A stretch of 64,000 nucleotides of DNA from Kordiimonas aestuarii (GTDB lineage: Bacteria; Pseudomonadota; Alphaproteobacteria; Sphingomonadales; Kordiimonadaceae). Position 1 is the first letter of the stretch. Each line of letters opens with the position of its first letter. Where the stretch lies: contig NZ_JAOBPP010000013.1 in NCBI RefSeq assembly GCF_025574465.1, positions 62,001-126,000 on the forward strand. The letters run 5' to 3'. The position numbers and the translations under genes are program-made. Below are positions 52,454 through 61,529 of this stretch, piece after piece. The notes beneath the pieces are model-generated. The model ran no database searches. It saw only the letters and a list, made by a program, of their open reading frames with translations, and was not told where the DNA came from.

Positions 52454-53677
52454 TTAGGCCCTTGCCCCACAAAGATGATCGAGTGTTTGGCGTGCAAATT
52501 CGTCCGGCGTGTGCCGCCTGCCATAAGCAAGACCCTGTGGCCCCAGCTTTTTCCCCGGCTGCGCACATAGTGTTTCTAGACCTGCCGCGATGGCGGCCGG
52601 ACTTTCGCTATCCACTGTTATGCCCAAACCGTGTTCGTCGACTTCGCGGCCGACAAGGCCAAACGCTTGTGCTAGCACGGGGACCCTAACATGGGCCGCC
52701 CAGCAAAGTACCCCGCTTGACCCCCGGTGGCGTTGATAGGGCATCATGATCGCGGTTGAATTGCGGCACAGCCACAGTATTTCCGCGTCATCGACAAAGC
52801 GGTCAATGACCGTGACTGAAAGGGCAGGATGCGTTTGCCGGAGAGAGGCCAACTGTGTCTCAAATTCGTCCTGTATTGCGGCCTGAACCCGGCCCATAAA
52901 GGCAATGGATACCTGCGTCGTCAGTTCAGGTTTCATAAGCCTGAGCGCGGACAAGAGTGGGAAGATGCCCTTGCGAGCGTCTATGGCACCAAACATGGCA
53001 AAGCGGTTGGGCGTTGATAACCAGCCATCCGCTGCGTCGGGGCGACGTTCTGTCGTCGGCATAGGCGCGAAGTCCGGTATAGCAACTATTTTCCAGCCGT
53101 TGCGATGGGCGGCGTAAAATGCTGGGCAAAATTCGTCAAACACATGGATTGCTGTTACTCGCGCACATGACAGCAACCGGGAGACGACCCACTTTTTGAC
53201 ACGGGCAAACAGCTTTTCGCCACGGCTTAGTCTGGCGCCAAACAGCTTTTGGTAATGTTCGGTCGGGCACATATACATGCCGCTGACGGTTTTTTCCAAG
53301 CCCGTGAACGTGGCAAAAAACAGTGCAAGGACAACGGTGTCAAGATGCAGGAAATGAATGTGCTCACAGCCGTGTTCCTGCGCCAGCTTCTCTGCAAGTC
53401 GGATCATGCGCCGCCCGCCCGCGATATCCTTGTTGTTGGCCTTGACAGACTGCGCGACCTCGTCGTCAAGGGCCACGAGCTTGACACTTGCCTGCTCAAG
53501 CTTCTGCCAGCGCGGGTTTTCTCGCAGGCGCAGAACAAGGTCGCTGTGGAGGGCCAGGGTGAAGCGCTGTGTGGGGCGGTTTTCCGCTTCGGCAAGCAAT
53601 GCTTCAGCATGGGAAAGCCGATGCCCTTCGCGGAAGGGATCAAACAAAAGGGTGGGCTTTGGCGGGAGCGTTTGCAT
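52454..53677 (-). CDS. Putative GT-B glycosyltransferase
   Basis: A 407-residue protein with two Rossmann-like halves. Family-type signals are the N-terminal LLFDPFREGHRLSHAEALLA, the mid-chain CEHIHFLHLDTVVLALF, and a C-terminal domain starting FAMFGAIDARKGIFPLLSAL, with the donor-site-like IMMPYQRHRGSSGVLCWAAH. The Arg-Lys-Gly pattern after FGAIDA and the Ser-Ser-Gly loop are what GT4 proteins show where the nucleotide sugar binds. It is convergent with the previous glycosyltransferase (2 bases between stops) and heads away from the middle of the locus. Sugar and linkage are unknown. Confidence 0.7.
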   Translation of the reverse strand: MQTLPPKPTLLFDPFREGHRLSHAEALLAEAENRPTQRFTLALHSDLVLRLRENPRWQKLEQASVKLVALDDEVAQSVKANNKDIAGGRRMIRLAEKLAQEHGCEHIHFLHLDTVVLALFFATFTGLEKTVSGMYMCPTEHYQKLFGARLSRGEKLFARVKKWVVSRLLSCARVTAIHVFDEFCPAFYAAHRNGWKIVAIPDFAPMPTTERRPDAADGWLSTPNRFAMFGAIDARKGIFPLLSALRLMKPELTTQVSIAFMGRVQAAIQDEFETQLASLRQTHPALSVTVIDRFVDDAEILWLCRNSTAIMMPYQRHRGSSGVLCWAAHVRVPVLAQAFGLVGREVDEHGLGITVDSESPAAIAAGLETLCAQPGKKLGPQGLAYGRRHTPDEFARQTLDHLCGARA

Positions 53678-53700
53678 CAGTGGCTGTGTCCTGAAACAGC

Positions 53701-54822
53701 TTATTGGCTGAAACGTTTTCCAAAGGAATGCCGTAAATTATGGTATACATTACGTATTTTTTCCTGTGGTTGGCTGATTTTTATGACATTGGCACCGACA
53801 TCCAGAAACTCGTTGAGCTCGCGCGTGCTGGTCCGCCGCTGGCTCAGCTCCTGACCGATTTCCACCAGAAGCGCCTCATGGGGACGGTCATGGCCAACGT
53901 CGCTGCCCAGCGTGTTGGAAAGCCATGTCAGGTCGTATCCGTATAGCCATCCACCCGCGCTGTTGTTCCAGGCCAGAGGTGGTACCATTCGGTTCACGAG
54001 GCCTTTCGAGTCAACGCGTGTGGATGGTGACATGTAGTTCAGCCGGAACTGAACCTGATTGGGCGTGGCGCGCAGATCTACGATAAAATGACTGTTCAGC
54101 ACGGTGTAATATACTGCGAGGAAAGCGAGATACACTTTAGACTGCAAACAATGCTGTAAATATGAAAATCGCTCACACCCTTTGCGCCAGCCGCAGTACC
54201 CTGCCACGTTTAGGTAATCCTCGAGAAGGGGATATTGCTTTAAAAACGGTGGTATGAAGCGTCGGATATGGGTAATACCAACCCCTATATTAGCATATTG
54301 ATGATCATAGCTGCTGTCGAGGTTATAGAGTTGCCACAGGTCATCAACATAGCCAGCAAAACATTCGTCAGAGATATAAAAGGGCTTAGTTATCTCAAAA
54401 TATGGCACCCATATTTTTCTATGGAATACCCGGTTCGGCGTGATGACTTTTTCACGATATTTTTTTTCACGGACGAGTATTCTAATGAAGTCGGGGTCGA
54501 TAACAAGGTCGGTCCGTGTTTTCAAGACATAGGTATTGCGGCCCAGTCCCAGAAGACCGTGGTAAAACTGCCTCATTTGCTGGATAATATTTCCATGACT
54601 TTTAACCGATATGGGAGGCAGTTCGATAAGCTCAATACCGTGCGAGTCCAGCTTTTTCCGTAGTCCCGGGTGCCTGTCTACCTGATCGGTCCATGTCACC
54701 AACCTGAACCTGTCTATCGTGCCTTCATCCTGTAATGGTTTATAGAGGTCAAGAATATCTCCCAGTTGGGCCGCAGACCTGACCAAGCCAAGCATTACAA
54801 GTGAAATGTTATTGCTTTCCAT
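53701..54822 (-). CDS. WavE-like surface polysaccharide synthesis protein
   Basis: A 373-residue protein. SLVMLGLVRSAAQLGDILDL at the N-terminus and TYVLKTRTDLVIDPDFIRIL at residues of about 96-115 match the pattern of the WavE group of lipopolysaccharide core proteins, with FHRKIWVPYFEITKPFYISD following. The Thr-Arg-Thr-Asp motif is probably the acidic nucleotide-sugar/metal site of a GT-A-like fold. Codon use is AT-richer than in the first half of the window. The start overlaps the end of the flippase gene by 14 bases, so the two are cotranscribed. Confidence 0.68.
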   Translation of the reverse strand: MESNNISLVMLGLVRSAAQLGDILDLYKPLQDEGTIDRFRLVTWTDQVDRHPGLRKKLDSHGIELIELPPISVKSHGNIIQQMRQFYHGLLGLGRNTYVLKTRTDLVIDPDFIRILVREKKYREKVITPNRVFHRKIWVPYFEITKPFYISDECFAGYVDDLWQLYNLDSSYDHQYANIGVGITHIRRFIPPFLKQYPLLEDYLNVAGYCGWRKGCERFSYLQHCLQSKVYLAFLAVYYTVLNSHFIVDLRATPNQVQFRLNYMSPSTRVDSKGLVNRMVPPLAWNNSAGGWLYGYDLTWLSNTLGSDVGHDRPHEALLVEIGQELSQRRTSTRELNEFLDVGANVIKISQPQEKIRNVYHNLRHSFGKRFSQ

Positions 54823-56134
54823 GACGCCTCTCTTTAAGGGTAACCCGGTTATTATTCATGGTCAGAATATGGCGCCATAGGGTCAGCGTGTTCACCTTCA
54901 GCGCACGCTGGCATAGGAAATTAGCAACACCGTTGATCACAATAATATTAAGCAAGACAGCAAGACAGGCACCTATTGCACCAAACCAAATGATCATTGA
55001 AAGCTGAAGTATAACGCATGTCGCAGCGCCAACGGTCTGCAAATTACGAATGGACCGAGGGTGGGTTGCCATAGATAATAACGGGCCCAGTGGGCCGGCA
55101 GCAACGCTGATAACTTCTGCAACGACCAGAATGCCGAGCATGGAGCTGGCGGTCACATAGTCGTTACCCCAGATGCCGAGAATTTGCTCCGGCAGAAGAA
55201 GGACAAGGGTACTAAAGGCTACTGCAGGTATTGTGGTCAGCAGGGTTGATTTCGCAGCTAGGTTTATCAGTTGGTCCCGGTCTTTTTTTATACCGAAAGA
55301 GGAATATTTCGGCATCGTGACGGTATTGGCGATCGTGACCAGCAGAGATGTCATTCTGGCAATCCGCAGAGCAGCGGAAAAAAGGGCAACTTCTTCATTT
55401 CCCTCAAAACCACCTAAAATTAATATAGGCGCCCACAAAAAAACGAAGTCTAACAGTGAAACAATATAGAAGGGTGTCACTTTCGCTGTAAGGCCTTTGC
55501 GCTCACCTTTTTTCTTGTAAAAGGTGAGCGCAAAGTTGCCACGCAATTTTACCAGATAGAGAACCGTGATAATGGAGCAGGACAGAATATAGGACCAAAG
55601 TGCATTCTGTGCTGTCATGTTACCTATGAACATTAAGGCACCAAGTGGAAGGACAGCCAATGCGTTTATACCACTCAACTCCCCCAGTGCGCCCCATACA
55701 GGGTGACGTAAACCCTTCATGGCTGCAGAAAAGCAAATCATCAGATTAAAGGGATACAAGAATACAAAAAGGAGGGAAAGGTGACCGCGAACGTTGTGGT
55801 CGATGTGGCTGCCGGCAAAATATAGAACGGCCTGATATGCCGCATATAAGATAATAGATGTTATCAGCAGGGACTGAAAGGCGGCATTAAAGTGGGCTTT
55901 TATTGCGGTTTTGTCTGGCGTTTCGTGTAAGGCTCCCACGGTTCTGATGGTATATTGTTCAAACCCCAAGCGCCCGATAACCAGCATGGCCTGGAAAATT
56001 GTTAATGCCAGCATAATCGCACCGAAGGCCTCAATGCTAAGCCCGCGGGCCAGCACGATTGTAAAGCATACGCCCCCAACAACCAGCGCTCCCCGCACCG
56101 ACAATAGCGATATATATGATAGCAATTTTTTCAT
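54809..56134 (-). CDS. Wzx-type polysaccharide flippase (MOP superfamily), first copy
   Basis: A 441-residue membrane protein with about twelve helices. The N-terminal GALVVGGVCFTIVLARGLSI and AFGAIMLALTIFQAMLVIGR are the usual start of O-antigen unit translocases. It would flip undecaprenyl-linked repeat units across the inner membrane. Its C-terminal end overlaps the WavE-like gene. Base composition is low in GC, as common for such genes. A second flippase of the same superfamily is encoded at 61.5-63.0 kb. Confidence 0.85.
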   Translation of the reverse strand: MKKLLSYISLLSVRGALVVGGVCFTIVLARGLSIEAFGAIMLALTIFQAMLVIGRLGFEQYTIRTVGALHETPDKTAIKAHFNAAFQSLLITSIILYAAYQAVLYFAGSHIDHNVRGHLSLLFVFLYPFNLMICFSAAMKGLRHPVWGALGELSGINALAVLPLGALMFIGNMTAQNALWSYILSCSIITVLYLVKLRGNFALTFYKKKGERKGLTAKVTPFYIVSLLDFVFLWAPILILGGFEGNEEVALFSAALRIARMTSLLVTIANTVTMPKYSSFGIKKDRDQLINLAAKSTLLTTIPAVAFSTLVLLLPEQILGIWGNDYVTASSMLGILVVAEVISVAAGPLGPLLSMATHPRSIRNLQTVGAATCVILQLSMIIWFGAIGACLAVLLNIIVINGVANFLCQRALKVNTLTLWRHILTMNNNRVTLKERRHGKQ

Positions 56135-56295
56135 CGTGCTGGTGCGTTCCCAAGTGGCGGGTTTTTATGGTCTGCGTCCACCCTGAATGAAATTGTTGCC
56201 TATTGGGCAAAAGGCCAAATGCAAACCTCTTGCATCGTATGATATTCCAGTGCGCGAGGTCTGACCCACAGCAATAATTTTGTATGGTTACCCTA

Positions 56296-57132
56296 TCAAG
56301 ACCGCGCGCGCCCAAATATTGCCAATACCCGGGCAACAAGGAATCGAGCATAGCTGCGCCAGTCAAGGGTGTCGAGAATGCGGCCATGTCGCCTCAGGCG
56401 TCTGACTTCATCAACAATAAGTTTGGAAACGGGGGCTGCGTAGTCTGCAGGCAGGGTCTCGAGCACATCGTTGCGGATGGCCATCAGGTCATAGCCCGCG
56501 TAAGGATATAGGGCATTGGACTGAATGCCACCCAGATGAAAGACGGTATAACCCTCGCTGTGGAGACGCTCAATCAGTTTGTTTCCTTTATCTTCAGGGG
56601 TAAGCTTGTTTGATTCAAAATCAATGATTTTGGGGTAATGACCAAAATCTAATACCTGCTCGATAGCGATCTCGTCACAGCCTTCCATGTCGGTATAAAG
56701 CATGCATGGAACCGGAAATTTGCGTGCCTGATACAGGTCTGCGTATGTAATGCAGTCCACCACAACCTTCTGGGCCGACATGTCAGGCAGGTTGTTCAGC
56801 AGGCTCGAGTTGGTGCCATTGCTGTGATTGCCGAGGAAAAAATCTGTTTGGCCGGTCGTGTTACTTACGGCCAAGCGGGCAACCTCGACGTTCTCAAAAC
56901 GCCCGTTTTTTCCCCGGTAGCGTTTGGCCAGTTTATCATAGGCCGCAGGTAACGGTTCTAGTAGCAGGCTTTTGGGAGCATGCTTTTCTATAAACCATTG
57001 ATTTGGATCAGGCCAGCCGCCTGTTGATGCACCGACAACAAGGAGAAAATCTTTTTCGAGGTCGAATATATGCTCCAAAATCGCACGCTTCTGCACATCG
57101 GCGATAATTGGTAACTCCAGTGTCCAGGACAA
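56296..57132 (-). CDS. FkbM-family methyltransferase
   Basis: A 278-residue SAM-dependent methyltransferase of the FkbM group. The glycine-rich SAM loop (FLLVVGASTGG) is followed by LLLEPLPAAYDKLAKRY, the acidic end of strand 2, then VARLAVSNTTGQTDFF and the late MLYTDMEGCDEIAIEQVL, where the Asp-Met-Glu-Gly is the family hallmark. FkbM enzymes in glycan loci O-methylate sugars. The start is TTG with GGGAG upstream. There are 160 bases of non-coding sequence between it and the flippase gene. Confidence 0.82.
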   Translation of the reverse strand: MSWTLELPIIADVQKRAILEHIFDLEKDFLLVVGASTGGWPDPNQWFIEKHAPKSLLLEPLPAAYDKLAKRYRGKNGRFENVEVARLAVSNTTGQTDFFLGNHSNGTNSSLLNNLPDMSAQKVVVDCITYADLYQARKFPVPCMLYTDMEGCDEIAIEQVLDFGHYPKIIDFESNKLTPEDKGNKLIERLHSEGYTVFHLGGIQSNALYPYAGYDLMAIRNDVLETLPADYAAPVSKLIVDEVRRLRRHGRILDTLDWRSYARFLVARVLAIFGRARS

Positions 57133-57163
57133 TCAAAAATCTCCCATGATACGAATATGATTT

Positions 57164-57967
57164 TTATAATGTAAAATCGACATATCCGTTTTCCTTTTGC
57201 CACGATGCGTATTTTATACTGATCTTTTTAATAAGAAGCGCGTTTATATCAAATTCAGTGTGGCTTTTATCCGATATATGCTTTGAATGCATTAGCGTTT
57301 TTGCATCGTTCGGGTATAGCGCTCTTCTAAGCCTTGCCGACAAATAATGGGGCAGAACTTTTTTTATGAGCGGCATAATTCGAACGCGCGAGTTCACGCC
57401 ATATAAAAACCGCTTCATGGCCAGTGTTTTGCTTGCGTTTGCCACACCAACATTCAGTTGCGATGCCTCCGGTGAGGTGGTGTGCATAATTCTGTCGGTT
57501 AAGTCTTTATGCAGCGCAATGCCAATAAAGTTGGCTATTTCCTGCACGGCCCTTTTTTTATCGTGCATCAAATCGTCAAATTTTTGCATGATCACGTTTT
57601 GGCAACGTGTTGCTGCGAGATAAACCTCGAGCGCGTCATCGATGTCTTTAAACAGTTGATTTTCTGCTTTAGGGAACTTTCGCATCAGGGACCGGGCAAC
57701 ATCCCTCAGGTCACGGTGAACATATATGATAAAAAGGCCGGGATTCTTGGACTGATCAACAATGAACTTGGGGAGGTCGTGAGACTTAAGGACATGGATG
57801 ACATCGTCGCATATCCAGCTTTCAACCTTTCTGTGATAAGCCTCAAGGTCATAGGCATCGAAATAGCCTTCGCCTCTTCCTCTGCCGCTCGCCTCTACTG
57901 TTTCCCGTGTCAGATTGTATTGCAGCGTCGAGCCAGATCTCATCATACCACTACATATAACTAACAT
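57164..57967 (-). CDS. Sulfotransferase-like protein
   Basis: A 267-residue P-loop protein. The 5'-phosphosulfate loop is seen as ICSGMMRSGSTLQYNLTRE at the N-terminus, and the 3'-phosphate part as FIIYVHRDLRDVARSLMRKF, the standard pair of PAPS-dependent sulfotransferases. The middle and C-terminal parts are helical (HDKKRAVQEIANFIGIALH). In this setting it probably adds sulfate to the surface glycan or its precursor, a common trait in marine bacteria. A nucleotide-kinase role is less likely because the Walker Lys is absent. Strongly AT-rich. Confidence 0.75.
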   Translation of the reverse strand: MLVICSGMMRSGSTLQYNLTRETVEASGRGRGEGYFDAYDLEAYHRKVESWICDDVIHVLKSHDLPKFIVDQSKNPGLFIIYVHRDLRDVARSLMRKFPKAENQLFKDIDDALEVYLAATRCQNVIMQKFDDLMHDKKRAVQEIANFIGIALHKDLTDRIMHTTSPEASQLNVGVANASKTLAMKRFLYGVNSRVRIMPLIKKVLPHYLSARLRRALYPNDAKTLMHSKHISDKSHTEFDINALLIKKISIKYASWQKENGYVDFTL

Positions 57968-58084
57968 CTGGGCATCCCTGTTGATTAAATACTATACAGC
58001 TCTTTATACATCTATTAGGCATGGGCTACGTGCGGATGGCCACGTTTATAACCACAGACTCTTTCATACTCAAAGGATGTCAGA

Positions 58085-59350
58085 TTGCAACAAATTGCTG
58101 ACACGCACAAGTTGGCGCTATGCTCGTTCATGCTCGCTGCGGATATCTTCCTTTGGCCCATACAATTTCCCCTATTGGGTTTTGCCGGTGTGGGGCTGAA
58201 TTTTATTCTTGCCTTGCCGTTGGTCGCAGGCATCTCGATCTTACCTGCGGTAGTTTCACGACGGTTAGCGCTTTTTATTGGCGCTTTGCTTTTGCATATG
58301 GTTCTGGTGTTCCTTGTGTGGGGAGTGTCCGGCAGAACACTAGGAATGGTCTTCGCTCTTAGCCTCTATCTTGCTGGTACATGTGTGGCACTGCACGTTT
58401 GTTTCCAGGACAACTTCCTTCGTTTCCGAAAGATCGTGTTTCTATTTCTCTGCGCCCAGCTTTTTTTGCATGGTCTTGAGCTTGCGGGACTGTATGACCC
58501 CAACCCCAACTGGTCTCGCGAGCATTACCTTTTTGGCTTCCCTGTGCCCACGGGATTTTTTACCGAGGCGTCTCATGTGGGGTTATGCCTTGGCCCCCTT
58601 ATGTTCTGGTGGTTCAGCAAGTCCGGTTTGAACAAGCGGATCAGCCTGTTGGCTGGTATATCGGTCATGCTTAGCCTGTCCACCACCGGACTGACCGTTG
58701 TCGTTTTTATAAGCTTGATGTTTCTGCTGCGCTCGAGTGAGATATCTACCGCTACAAAAAAGGCTGTCTTTTCAATTTTTGCCCTGCTGATCTCATACAT
58801 GGTGTTCACGGCGGATTCATTTTCTGAAATCAACGAACGGCTGTTGTCGTTGACCAGTATCCTCGCTGGCGATACCGGAGGCCCGCAAAATTTGTCGGCG
58901 CTTATTTACATGAATGGTGTTGACATGGCGGGACAGGGCTTGAGTGATGTTGTTGGCGCAGGTGCCGGACAAATGTTGCTCTATTACCCTGATGCCGCTT
59001 ATTCCTATCTCATTGAAATCATCAATAGTGGGGCTGCACTAAATCGGGACGATGGTGGCTCGACAATGCTGAAGTTATTAGCCGAGTTCGGCTTCTTTGG
59101 GCTTATCTTTGCTATATACTACGGTTTGTTTCTGTTTAAGGTCCTCCGCAGCAGGTTGAGTTATGTCACAACCATATTGGCACTATATTTTTTGGTGACA
59201 ATGATACGAGGTGCGGGATATTTTGACGGACCAATTGTAATTTCTGTGGCGCTATTTTTATACGCGCCCATATTGTTCGCACGCCCTAGGTCAGCGCCGG
59301 ACGAATCTGCCGCCATTGTCGTAGGCGCGCCGTCGCTGCCACGAACATAA
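58085..59350 (+). CDS. Wzy/O-antigen-ligase-like polymerase
   Basis: A 421-residue polytopic membrane protein with at least ten helices and one large periplasmic loop (about residues 255-320). This is the architecture of O-antigen polymerases and ligases. Helical blocks include FFTEASHVGLCLGPLMFWWF, typical of Wzy-like proteins with a conserved Glu/His before the loop, and MLKLLAEFGFFGLIFAIYYG after it. It would join flipped repeat units in the periplasm. The start is TTG with AAGGA upstream. It is divergent from the sulfotransferase gene. Confidence 0.78.
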   Translation: MQQIADTHKLALCSFMLAADIFLWPIQFPLLGFAGVGLNFILALPLVAGISILPAVVSRRLALFIGALLLHMVLVFLVWGVSGRTLGMVFALSLYLAGTCVALHVCFQDNFLRFRKIVFLFLCAQLFLHGLELAGLYDPNPNWSREHYLFGFPVPTGFFTEASHVGLCLGPLMFWWFSKSGLNKRISLLAGISVMLSLSTTGLTVVVFISLMFLLRSSEISTATKKAVFSIFALLISYMVFTADSFSEINERLLSLTSILAGDTGGPQNLSALIYMNGVDMAGQGLSDVVGAGAGQMLLYYPDAAYSYLIEIINSGAALNRDDGGSTMLKLLAEFGFFGLIFAIYYGLFLFKVLRSRLSYVTTILALYFLVTMIRGAGYFDGPIVISVALFLYAPILFARPRSAPDESAAIVVGAPSLPRT

Positions 59351-59419
59351 AACAGGATATTTCATCTAGGGAGTGCTTTTCCACGCCCTCAAAATGTAGA
59401 AGTGGTTTTTGGGAATTAT

Positions 59420-60397
59420 ATGACCTACAAAATACTAGTGACTGGTGGCTCAGGGTTTATTGGGACAAATTTGTTGGCGTCCCTGGAAAACGAGGGGCAT
59501 GCGCTATGCAATCTCGATATCGCCACCCCGCGCAACCCCGCACAAGAACATCTTTGGCAGAAAGTTGATATTCTTGACGCGCCAGCCCTTGAGGCCGCCC
59601 TTCAGACCTTCTCGCCAGACTATGTATTTCATCTGGCTGCCCGCACAGATATGGACGGCAAATCATTGCATGATTATGACGCCAACATCGCCGGAGTGCG
59701 CAACATAATTAATGCCATTAAGGCCACGCATGGGGTGAGGCGTACGCTTTTTGCGTCCAGCCGTCTTGTCTGCAAGATCGGCTATATGCCGGTATCAGAT
59801 ACGGATTATAATGCAACCACGGTTTACGGCCAGTCCAAGGTCGAGGGCGAAAAGGTCGTTCGCTCGGAAGCGGCGGATCATTTCCCCTGGCTCATTATGC
59901 GGCCAACATCCATCTGGGGTCCCTGGTTTGACGTGCCCTACAGAAACTTTTTCGATACTCTCAAGCAGGGTGTTTATGTTCATCCTACCAAGCGCAAACT
60001 ATTGAAGTCGTATGGATACGTTGGCAACAGCGTGGCGCAACTTAAAACCATGTTGATGCATGCTGATGAAAGCGCCGTTCTCGAGAAAACATTTTATCTG
60101 TGCGATTACCCTCCGCTGGAGGTGCGCGAGTGGGCTGACCTCATAAGCAGGCATTTGAATGCCAGGCGAGCGTCAACAGTTCCCTATGCGTTGATCAAGT
60201 TCATGGCGCTTGGTGGGGATATACTCAAGAAGCTAGGCTACCTATCTGCGCCGATTACATCTTTTCGACTTGATAATATTATGACTCCCATGGTCCACGA
60301 GACAGCGGCCACCGAAAAACTGTGTGGCGAGTTGCCCTACAGCCTGGAGGATGGTGTGCGAGAAACCTGTGCGTGGCTGCGCGATCATCCGCGATAA
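59420..60397 (+). CDS. NAD-dependent sugar epimerase/dehydratase
   Basis: A 325-residue extended SDR protein from the ATG at 59420 (GGGAATT upstream); a GTG at 59402 is an alternative. The NAD loop is ILVTGGSGFIGTNLLASL. Next come DYVFHLAARTDMDG, the Ser region LFASSRLVCKIGYMP and the catalytic YGQSKVEGEKVV. It then has IMRPTSIWGPWFDVPYRNFF. It modifies a nucleotide sugar for the surface glycan. The exact reaction (4-epimerisation, dehydration or reduction) cannot be read from these motifs. The next glycosyltransferase starts 5 bases after the stop. Confidence 0.85.
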   Translation: MTYKILVTGGSGFIGTNLLASLENEGHALCNLDIATPRNPAQEHLWQKVDILDAPALEAALQTFSPDYVFHLAARTDMDGKSLHDYDANIAGVRNIINAIKATHGVRRTLFASSRLVCKIGYMPVSDTDYNATTVYGQSKVEGEKVVRSEAADHFPWLIMRPTSIWGPWFDVPYRNFFDTLKQGVYVHPTKRKLLKSYGYVGNSVAQLKTMLMHADESAVLEKTFYLCDYPPLEVREWADLISRHLNARRASTVPYALIKFMALGGDILKKLGYLSAPITSFRLDNIMTPMVHETAATEKLCGELPYSLEDGVRETCAWLRDHPR

Positions 60398-60402
60398 TTC
60401 AA

Positions 60403-61527
60403 ATGCGCATCATACATATATCCGAAAAGCACACAGCGGCAGCCGGCGGAACAACCAAGGCGGTGCATGGCCTGGCTAGTGCCTTGCAAATGCGCGGCCA
60501 TAAAAATTCCATTGTTGCATCCGGGGCGGAGCCAATGGCGGCCCCCGAGGGTGTGCGTCTGCTTTCAACAAAAGCAGAACCCAGTTTCATGGGACGTTTC
60601 TGGCATTATTCGCCCGTATTTCCTCGTTTACTCAAAGAGGAAATTGAAGCGTTCAAGCCAGATATTATACACCTGCACGGGTTTTGGATGGGGCCGCAGT
60701 TTGTGGCTGCAAAAATTGCTGCGGACCTCGGCATCCCCAGTATTTTATCTGTTCATGGCAGCTTGTTTTACAGGCGGTGGCAAAAAGCATTTCGTCTGTC
60801 CCACTTGAAAAAAGGCCTATACGCTCATTGGCTTGCCCGGCCCAGACTCTCAAGAGTCTCCCTGGTGCACGCTATAACTTTGCAGGAACAAGAACTGCTT
60901 GACGGCTTTTTTCCCCATCACGTCATCACCTGTATACCAAACAGCATAGAATTGAATGAGACGTTGGTTGATCCTCTTCCTGCGGAGAAACATTTTGCTT
61001 TTATTGGCCGCATATCGCCTGAGAAAAACTTGGAGAACCTCATCGCGGCGTTCATGCAAAGCAGCTTGGCGAGTGATTGGCGGCTGAGCATCGTGGGCCC
61101 GGTCGGTGACGATACTTATCATGCTGGTTTGTGTGAGCAGGCAAAACCCGCCGGCGACCGGATCACGTTTACAGGGCCACTCTACGGTGCGGATAAAGAC
61201 CGTCTGATCCGTACGTTACAGGCAGCGGTTGTGCCTTCCTACACGGAGGTTATCAGCCTGGTCAATCTGGAGTGTGCTGCTGTGCAGGTGCCAACCATAA
61301 CAACAAGGGAAACTGGGCTTACCGAATGGCAGGATCACGGCGGGCTTTTGGCTGGTTGCGACGCGGCTTCCCTGGCAGAGGCGCTTGAACGGGCAGCATG
61401 CTGGGGCGAGGACGAGCGACGTAACCGGGGCGCAAGCCTCAGGCAACTGGTGGAAAAAAAATACAGTAGCGCCGTCGTGACAGACAAGTGGGAACAAACC
61501 TACCAGACACTATTGTCCGAGCGCTGA
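60403..61527 (+). CDS. GT4 glycosyltransferase
   Basis: A 374-residue GT-B enzyme. The ATG at 60403 fits the family start MRIIHISEKHTAAAGGTTKA; the longer frame upstream lies inside the epimerase gene. The N-domain has DIIHLHGFWMGPQFVAAKIA and ILSVHGSLFYRRWQKAFR. The C-domain has HFAFIGRISPEKNLENLIAA and FTGPLYGADKDRLIRT, with the donor-binding loop VVPSYTEVISLVNLECAAVQ, where the E-x(7)-E pattern reads ...YTEVISLVNLE. It should act in the cytoplasm on lipid-linked intermediates. It forms a three-gene plus-strand run with the polymerase and epimerase. Confidence 0.87.
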   Translation: MRIIHISEKHTAAAGGTTKAVHGLASALQMRGHKNSIVASGAEPMAAPEGVRLLSTKAEPSFMGRFWHYSPVFPRLLKEEIEAFKPDIIHLHGFWMGPQFVAAKIAADLGIPSILSVHGSLFYRRWQKAFRLSHLKKGLYAHWLARPRLSRVSLVHAITLQEQELLDGFFPHHVITCIPNSIELNETLVDPLPAEKHFAFIGRISPEKNLENLIAAFMQSSLASDWRLSIVGPVGDDTYHAGLCEQAKPAGDRITFTGPLYGADKDRLIRTLQAAVVPSYTEVISLVNLECAAVQVPTITTRETGLTEWQDHGGLLAGCDAASLAEALERAACWGEDERRNRGASLRQLVEKKYSSAVVTDKWEQTYQTLLSER

Positions 61528-61529
61528 CC